A stretch of 64,000 nucleotides of DNA from Polyangiaceae bacterium (GTDB taxonomy: Bacteria > Myxococcota_A > Polyangia > Polyangiales > Polyangiaceae), in contig JADJRH010000011.1 in assembly GCA_016712345.1 (NCBI GenBank), positions 4,278,001 through 4,342,000 on the forward strand, given 5' to 3'. The translations under genes were made by a program, and so were the position numbers. This document shows positions 36,359 through 43,859 of the stretch, piece by piece. The notes beneath the pieces were generated by a model. The model saw only the letters and a list, made by a program, of their open reading frames with translations, had not been told where the DNA came from and made no database searches. Each line of letters opens with the position of its first letter. The first letter of the stretch is position 1.

Positions 36359-38563
36359 ATGGATCTCGCCTCCAATCGTCTTGCCCTTCAGGTAGCATCC
36401 GGTGACACGCTCGATGTCCGACGTTTCACGGTCAGCGAGCAAATGTCGCAACTCTTCGACGTGTCGCTGGTCGCCATGTGCGCCAACGAAAACCTGGATT
36501 TTGATGCCATTGTTGGGCAAAAAGCCACATTTGGCCTAACGGAAGCGGGGGGTGAGCGCAAATGGGTTGGGGTGGTGAGTGAACTTTCGCAGGTTCAGAC
36601 CGAAGGGTCGGAAACCGGCCTTTCCACCTACCATTTGCGGATCGTGCCGTCGCTCTGGTTTACCACGCAGCGTCGCAATCACCGCATGTTTCAACAACTG
36701 TCCGATTTAGAAATTGCTGAAAAGCTCCTCGCCGAGTGGGAAATCAAAGTTAAGAAACAACTGACGGGAACGTATAAAAAGCGAAAGTACCGCGTTCAAT
36801 ACGCCGAGAGCGACTTCGCTTTTATCAACCGCATGCTCGAAGACGCGGGCATTACCTATTACTTTGTCGAGCAGGACGGCGAATGCGTCATGGTGCTTTC
36901 CGACGCGCCGCAAAAAAACGAACCGCGCGAGTTGCCTCTTCCGTTCCGAGACAGCGGAAGCGACCTACCCGGCTCTTTCGCAACGCGGGTGCGAGTGGCT
37001 CAAAAGGTTCGGCCCGGCAAATATACAGTGCGCGACCACGACTACCGTTTGCAGCCAAGCTACAACCTGGCCAAATCGGCCGACGGAAAACGCGTACCCA
37101 TCGAAGAAAAGTTGGAGCGTTTCCACTACAATCCCGGGGCGTTTTTGTTCAGGGCCGAAAAGGGTGACGAGACACCCAACGCCGACGACAAGGGCAAATC
37201 ACGCTCCGACGAAAAAGAGGCCGAACTCATCGCCAAAAAGCGGCTCGACGCAAAACGCTCCGACGCGAAGGTGGTCCAGTTTGATACCGGCGCGACAGAC
37301 CTCCAAACCGGTACTGTTTTTCGTTTCATGGATCATCCGCGAGCCGACCTGGGGTCTGACAAACCATGGCTGGTGGTGTCCAGTTTATTCAGTGGAGCGC
37401 ACGACACAGACTGGACGCATCATTGTGAAGCCCGCGGCGCCGAATCCGACTACCGGCCGCCCATCGTCACGCCGAAACCCAAAGTGTCGGGTATTGAAAG
37501 CGCAACCGTTGTCGGCCCCGCCGGTGAAGAAATTCATACCGACGAGTTCGGGCGCATCCGTGTACACTTCCACTGGGATCGTGAAAGCAAGATGGATGAT
37601 AACTCCTCGTGCTGGATCCACGTAAACCAGCCTTGGAGCGGTTCGGCCTACGGTGGGGTAAACCTTCCCCGTATTGGTCAAGAAGTGATTGTGGACTTTT
37701 TGGGCGGTGATCCCGACCGGCCGGTGATTACAGGTCGTGTGTACACAAACTTGCAAAAAGTGCCTTACAAGCTGCCTCAACACAAAACCCGGAGCGCTTG
37801 GAAGAGCGACAGTTCGCCCGGCTCCGGGGGCTTTAACGAAATCATGTTTGAAGACCTGAAGGGTCGAGAACTTGTGTGGCAACAGGCCGAAAAAAACCAG
37901 CGTCGCTTGGTAAAAAACGACGAAGTGATCACCATCGGAAACGATCGCGCCAAGCTTGTAAAAGCCAACGAAACAGAAACAACGGTGGCCAATCGCACCG
38001 AGGTTACCAATCAAAATCGGCACGAAATTACAGATCAAAACCGGCTTGTAAAAATTGGTCAGATGTTATCAAAACTGGTGGGTGGAAACGAAATTCGGCG
38101 CACCAACGGCAACCGCCAGCGCATGGTCGACCAAAACGAGGACATGGTGGTAGGTCAAACCCGTAAAGAGCGGGTGGGCGGCGACAGTCACTCGTCTGTG
38201 GGTGGTATGCTCAACCAAATGATCGGCGCCGCCCGATCGTTGATTGTGCAGGCCGATGATCAAAAACAGGTAGGTGGGAAGAGCGCGCTTGAGGCCGGCA
38301 AAGAAATTCACCTCAAGTCGGGTCAGCTTTTTGTACTCGAAGCGGGCGCTCGGCTTTCAATTAAGGGCCCCGGCGGCTTTATCGACTTCCACTCCGGTGG
38401 AATTGACATTGTGGGTAACTTGGTAAGGATCAACAGCGGTGGTTCACCCGCGGACGGCAGCGGTTCGGCACCCACGCCGCCCCTCCCTGCGGCAGAAGCA
38501 CAGCCGGCCGATCCGCCGCGTCCGGTGATGGATGACGTGAGCAAAACAGGCATCGCGCAGTAG
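36359..38563 (+). CDS. vgrG: VgrG, type VI secretion spike protein
   Basis: This 734-aa protein forms the trimeric spike tip of the type VI machine. The N-terminal gp27-like part includes TYHLRIVPSLWFTTQRRNHRMFQ, LLAEWEIKVKKQL and YAESDFAFINRMLEDAGITY. The OB-fold region has GEEIHTDEFGRIRVHFHWDR and WIHVNQPWSGSAYGGVNLPR. The gp5-like needle carries Asn/Gln-rich repeats (VANRTEVTNQNRHEITDQNR), and DUF2345-like text is absent. The tail is a short Pro/Ala extension without an effector domain. A PAAR gene follows after 24 bp, so tip and cap are co-expressed. Confidence 0.95.
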   Translation: MDLASNRLALQVASGDTLDVRRFTVSEQMSQLFDVSLVAMCANENLDFDAIVGQKATFGLTEAGGERKWVGVVSELSQVQTEGSETGLSTYHLRIVPSLWFTTQRRNHRMFQQLSDLEIAEKLLAEWEIKVKKQLTGTYKKRKYRVQYAESDFAFINRMLEDAGITYYFVEQDGECVMVLSDAPQKNEPRELPLPFRDSGSDLPGSFATRVRVAQKVRPGKYTVRDHDYRLQPSYNLAKSADGKRVPIEEKLERFHYNPGAFLFRAEKGDETPNADDKGKSRSDEKEAELIAKKRLDAKRSDAKVVQFDTGATDLQTGTVFRFMDHPRADLGSDKPWLVVSSLFSGAHDTDWTHHCEARGAESDYRPPIVTPKPKVSGIESATVVGPAGEEIHTDEFGRIRVHFHWDRESKMDDNSSCWIHVNQPWSGSAYGGVNLPRIGQEVIVDFLGGDPDRPVITGRVYTNLQKVPYKLPQHKTRSAWKSDSSPGSGGFNEIMFEDLKGRELVWQQAEKNQRRLVKNDEVITIGNDRAKLVKANETETTVANRTEVTNQNRHEITDQNRLVKIGQMLSKLVGGNEIRRTNGNRQRMVDQNEDMVVGQTRKERVGGDSHSSVGGMLNQMIGAARSLIVQADDQKQVGGKSALEAGKEIHLKSGQLFVLEAGARLSIKGPGGFIDFHSGGIDIVGNLVRINSGGSPADGSGSAPTPPLPAAEAQPADPPRPVMDDVSKTGIAQ

Positions 38564-38587
38564 GCTCCCAAAGAAAGGATCTCGCCG

Positions 38588-38938
38588 ATGCCTCCCGCCG
38601 CTCGCATCACCGACAATCACACCTGTCCCAAGGTAGAACCCGGGCCCATTCCTCACGTGGGTGGGCCGATCATCACGGGCGAAACAACGGTGCTCATCGG
38701 GTTTTTACCCGCGGCTCGCAAGGGTGACTCGCTCAAGTGTGTACCTGCCATTGATAATATCAAAAAGGGGGAGTCAACCGTTCTCATCGGCAACGAAGAA
38801 GCCGCTCGAATCGGCGATCCAACGGTGCACGGTGGGAAGATCGTTCAGGGTTGCCCAACGGTGCTCATCGGATCGCAAAGTTATTGTCTCAAGAGCGCGG
38901 CTCAGGGTGGGTCGGCGTTTGTCAAACCCGCGGAGTAA
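38588..38938 (+). CDS. PAAR-domain spike cap protein
   Basis: This 116-aa protein is a stand-alone PAAR protein that sharpens the VgrG tip. It begins MPPAARITDNHTCPKVEPGP and has HVGGPIITGETTVLIG, AARKGDSLKC, KGESTVLIGNEEAARIGDPT and GCPTVLIGSQ, the typical double repeat with His/Cys zinc ligands. There is no C-terminal toxin extension. The stop is separated by a single base from the next ATG, so it is tightly coupled to the FHA-DUF4123 gene. Confidence 0.95.
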   Translation: MPPAARITDNHTCPKVEPGPIPHVGGPIITGETTVLIGFLPAARKGDSLKCVPAIDNIKKGESTVLIGNEEAARIGDPTVHGGKIVQGCPTVLIGSQSYCLKSAAQGGSAFVKPAE

Positions 38939-38939
38939 A

Positions 38940-39776
38940 ATGGACATCGTTCGGCGTTTGATTGTGGAAGCGCGCGGCGTCCCACCGGGTTCGCGCCGCG
39001 CATCCATCGCACCTGGAAAAAGCCTGCGCGTGGGCAGAACCTCCATGGCGGAGTTTCAAATTCCCGACGATGAAGCGCTCTCGCAGGAGCATTGGGAAGT
39101 GGAATGGGATGGTCAGGTTTGTCAGGTTCGCGACCTCGGCACACCAACCGGGTTATTTGTGGGCGGTGAAAAAAAAGACTCCGCCGTCGTGCGCTCAGGT
39201 GCTTGGGTTCGAGCTGGAAAAACCGACTTTTCGATCTTTGTTGAAGGGGCGGCCCCACCCGCCGCGCCGCTGCCGCCCGACAGGGCTGTTCGTGCGGACG
39301 CGGCGTTTTCATTCCTTTCCAAGCCGCAGGATCTACCCTTGTTTGCCCTGCTCGACGGCGCTCGAAATGACCGCATTTTATCGCTGCTTCGCACGTCGGT
39401 GGACGACTTCGTGTCGCTGTATGACGGCCTCCGCGCCGAGGTGGAAGAAGACGGTGCGCCCTACTTGGTCAAGTTTTCAAAAAACAGCCTTCTACTGCCT
39501 CAACTTGTACAAGAAGGTTGGGGTGACAGTTGGGGTGTTTTTGCAAACGCCGACGTGACCCTTCGTGAATTGCGAGCGCACCTTCGCAGGCAGCTTGTTG
39601 TCACGCGCGAAAAAGATGACCAACCCATGTACTTCAGGTTTTATGATCCGCGGGTATTAAGGTCGTTCCTACCCATCGCCACCCCGCGACAGTCGTCGGC
39701 ATTTTTCGGCCCCATCAGCCGTTTTGTCCTCGAAGACGCCCAAGGTGAAGTCACCACGTTCAACTTTGCCGGTTAG
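38940..39776 (+). CDS. FHA-DUF4123 type VI adaptor
   Basis: From ATG 38940 this is a 278-aa cytoplasmic protein. Residues 1-100 read as an FHA domain (KSLRVGRTSMAEFQIPDDEA, LSQEHWEVEWDGQVCQVRDL, GTPTGLFVGGEKKDSAVVRSG), which binds phosphothreonine. Residues about 115-275 match DUF4123 (LFALLDGARNDRILSLLR, YLVKFSKNSLLLPQLVQEGW, YFRFYDPRVLRSFLPIA), the adaptor/chaperone family that loads effectors on VgrG. A reading frame extends upstream over the PAAR gene, but this start is clear. The fusion suggests phospho-controlled loading, which is inference. Confidence 0.9.
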   Translation: MDIVRRLIVEARGVPPGSRRASIAPGKSLRVGRTSMAEFQIPDDEALSQEHWEVEWDGQVCQVRDLGTPTGLFVGGEKKDSAVVRSGAWVRAGKTDFSIFVEGAAPPAAPLPPDRAVRADAAFSFLSKPQDLPLFALLDGARNDRILSLLRTSVDDFVSLYDGLRAEVEEDGAPYLVKFSKNSLLLPQLVQEGWGDSWGVFANADVTLRELRAHLRRQLVVTREKDDQPMYFRFYDPRVLRSFLPIATPRQSSAFFGPISRFVLEDAQGEVTTFNFAG

Positions 39777-39807
39777 GTGGCTGGTGTTTTTTCGTGACGA
39801 GCAGCCT

Positions 39808-40097
39808 CTAGAGCACCGAATAGGTTGATTCCGTAACCAAACAGATAGTTTAGTTGTGTACTCAAACAGGCAAAAGCGAGGCAGAAACGTCAGACCCGAA
39901 GCTCCCACCGCGTGACAGACACCCAGTTCGGATCGCGGAGTGAGGGGCCCCGCGGCCGACTTGCTCGGCGCGGGGAGCGAGGGCGCGAGCCCTCGCTCCC
40001 TGGGTAAAGAAAGCTAGAGCACCCCGAGATTGTCAAAGATTTCCAATATTCACAAATTGCTGAGTTCATTCGCGATTCAAGATAATCGGTGCTCTAG
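39808..40097 (+). repeat. Interspersed repeat copy C (MITE-like, CTAG-flanked)
   Basis: This 290-bp element starts CTAGAGCACC and ends GGTGCTCTAG, with a second CTAGAGCACC inside at 40014. A hairpin of about 11 bp with one bulged base spans 39948-39975 (CCCCGCGGCCGA against TCGGCGCGGGG). A perfect 12-bp hairpin spans 39973-40000 with a GCGA loop. The rlmN stop TAG on the reverse strand (40094-40096) lies inside the right-hand CTAG. Together with the short spacer after 39776 it fills the gap between the FHA-DUF4123 gene and rlmN. Confidence 0.85.
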
Positions 40098-41158
40098 CGG
40101 CGACTGTCAGTGACAAGTTGACCGCAGGCTGCACCCACATCGCCGCCGCCTGAATACCGAACAATTGTGTACACATTCCGCGCCCCGAGGACGTCACGCA
40201 CTTCTGTCAGGCGAGGCGACCTGACATACGGACTTCCATCAAACGGGTTAAACGGGATGAGCGACAAACGAGGCCTCACGCGATATGTACGCGTAAAATT
40301 CAGAACCAGGTCGGCGAGGTGATGCGCGTCTTCATCCGAGTCGTTGTGGCCCGCGAGCAATGTGTACGCAAACATAGGCGCGTGCCCCGTGATCTTCGCA
40401 TGTTCGCCGGCGGCTTCGATAATCACTGAGAGCGGATGGGCACCGTCGATGGGCATCAGCGCTCGGCGGGCGTTGGGCTTGGCACTTCCCAACGATAGAC
40501 CCAACCGCGCCGACGGAACTTCTGCGGCGAGGCGCTTGATACCGGACGGAATACCTGCTGTGCACACAGTAATATTCCGTACGTCAATTGCCTGGGCGCA
40601 CGGCTCACCCAACACGGCAATCGCTTCAATCACCCTGTCGAGATTGGCGAGCGGTTCACCCATGCCTTGAAAAAGCACGCCGTGAATTTTTGGTCGAGCC
40701 ACACCGGTGGGAGGATGTTCGGCAAGGTCGCGCCTTGCCGCGCGCACCTGTTCAACGATCTCCCATGTTTCAAGATTGCGTTTGAGCCCCATGGTGCCCG
40801 TGGCGCAAAACGAACAGGCGAGCGCACAACCCACCTGCGACGATACACAGATTGAATATCGGCCCGCTTTTTCAAGCGGAATTCGAACCGTTTCAATGAC
40901 AGACTCGTCGGTTAACCGAAAGGTGAATTTGACAAAAGGGTCCACCGCGCTCGCCCGACGCTCAACCAATTCGATTGTGGGAACGTGACCCAGGGCGCGA
41001 ACAGCGTGAAGCGCGACGCGTCGAATGGTAGCCGGTGATCGGCTTGGCAGCTCACCGGTCCGATGCACAAGCGACACAATGCGACGCGCGTCAACCAGCT
41101 CGATTTGAGCGCGGCGGGCAAGGTCTTCCGGCGAAAGGGCCTGCAAAGCGACGGGCAC
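40094..41158 (-). CDS. rlmN: 23S rRNA (adenine2503-C2)-methyltransferase RlmN
   Basis: This radical SAM enzyme methylates C2 of A2503 in 23S rRNA and A37 in tRNA. The 354-aa product contains VGCALACSFCATGTMG with the CxxxCxxC iron-sulfur motif (about residues 111-126), then GVLFQGMGEPLANLD, ITVCTAGIPSGIKRLA, LGLSLGSAKPNARRALMPID and LIPFNPFDGSPYVRSP. The cysteine in the final DVGAACGQL is the methyl-carrier Cys. The length is usual. The stop codon lies in the right end of repeat copy C, leaving the protein complete. Confidence 0.96.
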   Translation of the reverse strand: MPVALQALSPEDLARRAQIELVDARRIVSLVHRTGELPSRSPATIRRVALHAVRALGHVPTIELVERRASAVDPFVKFTFRLTDESVIETVRIPLEKAGRYSICVSSQVGCALACSFCATGTMGLKRNLETWEIVEQVRAARRDLAEHPPTGVARPKIHGVLFQGMGEPLANLDRVIEAIAVLGEPCAQAIDVRNITVCTAGIPSGIKRLAAEVPSARLGLSLGSAKPNARRALMPIDGAHPLSVIIEAAGEHAKITGHAPMFAYTLLAGHNDSDEDAHHLADLVLNFTRTYRVRPRLSLIPFNPFDGSPYVRSPRLTEVRDVLGARNVYTIVRYSGGGDVGAACGQLVTDSRR

Positions 41159-41205
41159 GGCGGGTTCTACTAGCCTATGAGCGGCGCCGGATCTACCGTC
41201 GCGCC

Positions 41206-42484
41206 GTGCCCCGCTTGTTCTTGCGACGATTGGCCGCGGCGTCGGCTTGTGTTGTTGGTGCGATGCTCGTCACCCCCGGCACAGCTCAGGCTTCGCCGCA
41301 AGATGTTTTTGGCTTTGGTCCCACAAGTTTCCATGGCCGGAGCGGGCACCGCCATCGGCTACGGATTTGAAACGGTACGCTCAAACCCGGCGCTGCTCTC
41401 GCTCTCGCGTGAACGGGTGTTGTCGGCCGGTTGGTTCGGGGCTTTTTTTGATCTGAATGCCAACGGCCGCGTTCCCGCCGAGGCGGTTAGTGGAACTCTG
41501 CTCGGTGGCACATTGCCCCTTCCATTTGAGGGATTTCTCAAGGACAGAATCACGATCGGCCTTGGATTTTTTACACCGTTCAAGTTGGTTGCGCGGGCAC
41601 GCCTTCTCTACCCTGAAAAAGTAAAGTTCCCCATTGCCGATCGCGTTCAGAGCGTGGCCGTTCAAATGGGAATGGGGATTGACCTGGGGCATGGTTTTAG
41701 ACTCGGCGGCGGCTTTTCTGCCCTTGCGGCCCTCACCGGTTCGGTGCTCGTGGCAACCGATGCCTCGGGTCGGGTTGGAACCGTTGTGGAAGACACATTG
41801 ATCGCGGCGTATGGGCCGATCGTGGGCGCTTCGTATGAACGTGGACCGTGGAGGGTAGGTGCCACCTACAGGGGTGAACTGTCAGGTCCGTTTGACGTTG
41901 TGATCGAAGTGCGTGACCTCGGCAGCATTGTAGTTCCGCCCCTTCATATCTCGGGGATCGCTCAATACGACCCTCACCAGGTAGATGTGGAAGTCATGCG
42001 TGAATTGGGGCCGTTCCGCGTTGCCGCGGGGGTCTTGTATAGACACTGGTCGGCTTACCCCGGTGCTGTCAAACAAACGGTGGAGTGCCCTGAAACGGTT
42101 CCAGGTGAGGAGCCTGAACCGTGTGATCCACTCACGGTTCCACCTCCCAACTACAGCAACACCGCGGCGCCGCGCATTGCAGCGGAAGGCACGTTTGATT
42201 TGTCTACCCATATAAAAATGAAGGGCCGCGCGGGCTACGCTTTTGAACCAAGCCCGGCTCCCGACCAAACAAATGTCCCCAACGACTTTGACAATCACAG
42301 AAGCGTCGTAGGGTTTGGGGTGGGTATGTCGCTCGGCGGGCCGTTGCCACACATGAATCTTGACTTGTTTAGTCAGGTTCAGATCCTTCACGATCGGTCG
42401 CATACCAAAGCGGGAGGCGGTACAACGTTCGCCACATCGGGCACGGTTGTGGCGCTCGGAGCGTCGTTGGGGGTGAGCCTGTGA
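41206..42484 (+). CDS. FadL-like outer-membrane barrel protein, frameshifted after signal peptide
   Basis: Starting at GTG 41206, the frame gives a good signal peptide (LFLRRLAAASACVVGAML, then GTAQA) and ASPQDVFGFGPTS. It then leaves the gene. One base later the second frame continues SMAGAGTAIGYGFETVRSNP and reads to 42484 as a beta-barrel ending in a strand. The shift sits at AGTTTCC (41327-41332), where one T too many explains it. The paralogue next door has SYGFGPRGAAMGSA at the same place, which confirms the join. The frame from ATG 41177 lacks a signal peptide. It is likely a FadL/OmpP1-type transporter. Confidence 0.8.
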
Positions 42485-43857
42485 AAACGCGACGATGGTT
42501 CCAGTCGGCTGCTTTATTGGGCTCTTTCGCAGCTCTTTTACAAGCCGAACAAGCGTTTGCCCACGCTCCCGACTCCTACGGTTTCGGGCCTCGGGGAGCT
42601 GCCATGGGGAGCGCCGTCGCGGCCGACTCAACCGATTTTTCGGCCAACTATTACAACCCCGCCGGCATTGTAGGTAGTCGCAATGTGAGCCTTTCGCTCG
42701 CCTATTTTGGTGCCGACAACCAACTCACAATGAACGGCAAGGACAACAACGTTCTCGACCCACACGGGCTTTTGGGCGGGCTTGTTGTACCGGGTAAACT
42801 GTTTGGTATCCCGTTCGCTTTTGGTATTGCCACCTACATACCCGATGACGGTTTGTCGCGAATTAAAGCCCTCCGGCAAGAAACCCCAAGGTGGGAACTT
42901 TATAACGATCGAGCATCGATCGTGTTTATTGCGGCAAACTTGGCGGTGCGGGTTTTTGATATTGTGGAGATCGGCGGAGGCGTTGCATTTTTGGCAACCA
43001 CTCGCGGTGAATTTGGCATTCGGGGTGAAGCGATTTTGGCCAGGCCCTACGAGTCAAAACTCGAGCACGAGGTGAATGCCGATCTGACCTCGCTTCGGTA
43101 TCCGCAGGTGGGCGCGCGTGTAAAGGTGAAAGACCTTGGATTTGTGGGTCTCGTCTACCGGGGTGAAACCAAGCTTGAACTATCCATCGGGGCGCGTCTT
43201 CAGGGTACGGTGAATGCCGGGCTTTCGGTGCCGCTGACATACCTGCTTGAGTCAAAAACGTTTGACGGATTTCTGCCGCAGCAGGTGGCTCTTGGGCTGA
43301 CATTTCAAAAAATTCGAAACCTGAAAGTCAACTTCGATCTAACCTGGGTAAACTGGTCACGGTATGTGAGCCCCACCGCTCAAACAAGCACCAGTCTTGA
43401 CGTTGTGCTGCCTCCCGGGCTTGGGATTGAATTGCCGGGGGATACCAAACCTACCAAAGTGATTCCGCCCCAATTTGAAGACCGCTTCGTGCCTCGCGTG
43501 GGGATTGAGTACACTTTCGGCTTTGGGCGGCGAAAAAAGGTCTATGGGGAAGAAAAGCCGGCTGTACAAATTCCACTGCGGGCGGGGTATGTTTACGAGC
43601 AAACGCCTGTGCCCGACCAAAACGGCGTAACAAATTTTGTTGACTCGGATCGGCACACGTTTTCGGTTGGGAGCGCCCTCGTCCTGAATCAACCCTTTTC
43701 GGCGTTGCGCGGAACGCTTCATTTGGACGCGTACTTTCAAGCGTCTGTATTGCCTGAACGGCGCGTTTTAAAGGCAAACGCCGCGGACTTCACGTCAGAC
43801 TATGTGGCGCAGGGCACCATGCTCGGCGGGGGCGTGGGTGTTGGAGTGGACTTCTGA
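42481..43857 (+). CDS. FadL/OmpP1-like outer-membrane transport protein
   Basis: This 458-aa protein overlaps the previous stop by four bases (GTGA). It has a signal peptide ending QAFA, then HAPDSYGFGPRGAAMGSAVA and ADSTDFSANYYNPAGI, the N-terminal plug-like text of the FadL family that takes up long-chain hydrophobic compounds. Alternating beta-strands run to the end, which closes GVGVGVDF with the terminal Phe of outer-membrane barrels. It is the tandem paralogue of the preceding, frameshifted gene. The substrate is unknown. Confidence 0.85.
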   Translation: MKTRRWFQSAALLGSFAALLQAEQAFAHAPDSYGFGPRGAAMGSAVAADSTDFSANYYNPAGIVGSRNVSLSLAYFGADNQLTMNGKDNNVLDPHGLLGGLVVPGKLFGIPFAFGIATYIPDDGLSRIKALRQETPRWELYNDRASIVFIAANLAVRVFDIVEIGGGVAFLATTRGEFGIRGEAILARPYESKLEHEVNADLTSLRYPQVGARVKVKDLGFVGLVYRGETKLELSIGARLQGTVNAGLSVPLTYLLESKTFDGFLPQQVALGLTFQKIRNLKVNFDLTWVNWSRYVSPTAQTSTSLDVVLPPGLGIELPGDTKPTKVIPPQFEDRFVPRVGIEYTFGFGRRKKVYGEEKPAVQIPLRAGYVYEQTPVPDQNGVTNFVDSDRHTFSVGSALVLNQPFSALRGTLHLDAYFQASVLPERRVLKANAADFTSDYVAQGTMLGGGVGVGVDF

Positions 43858-43859
43858 CT

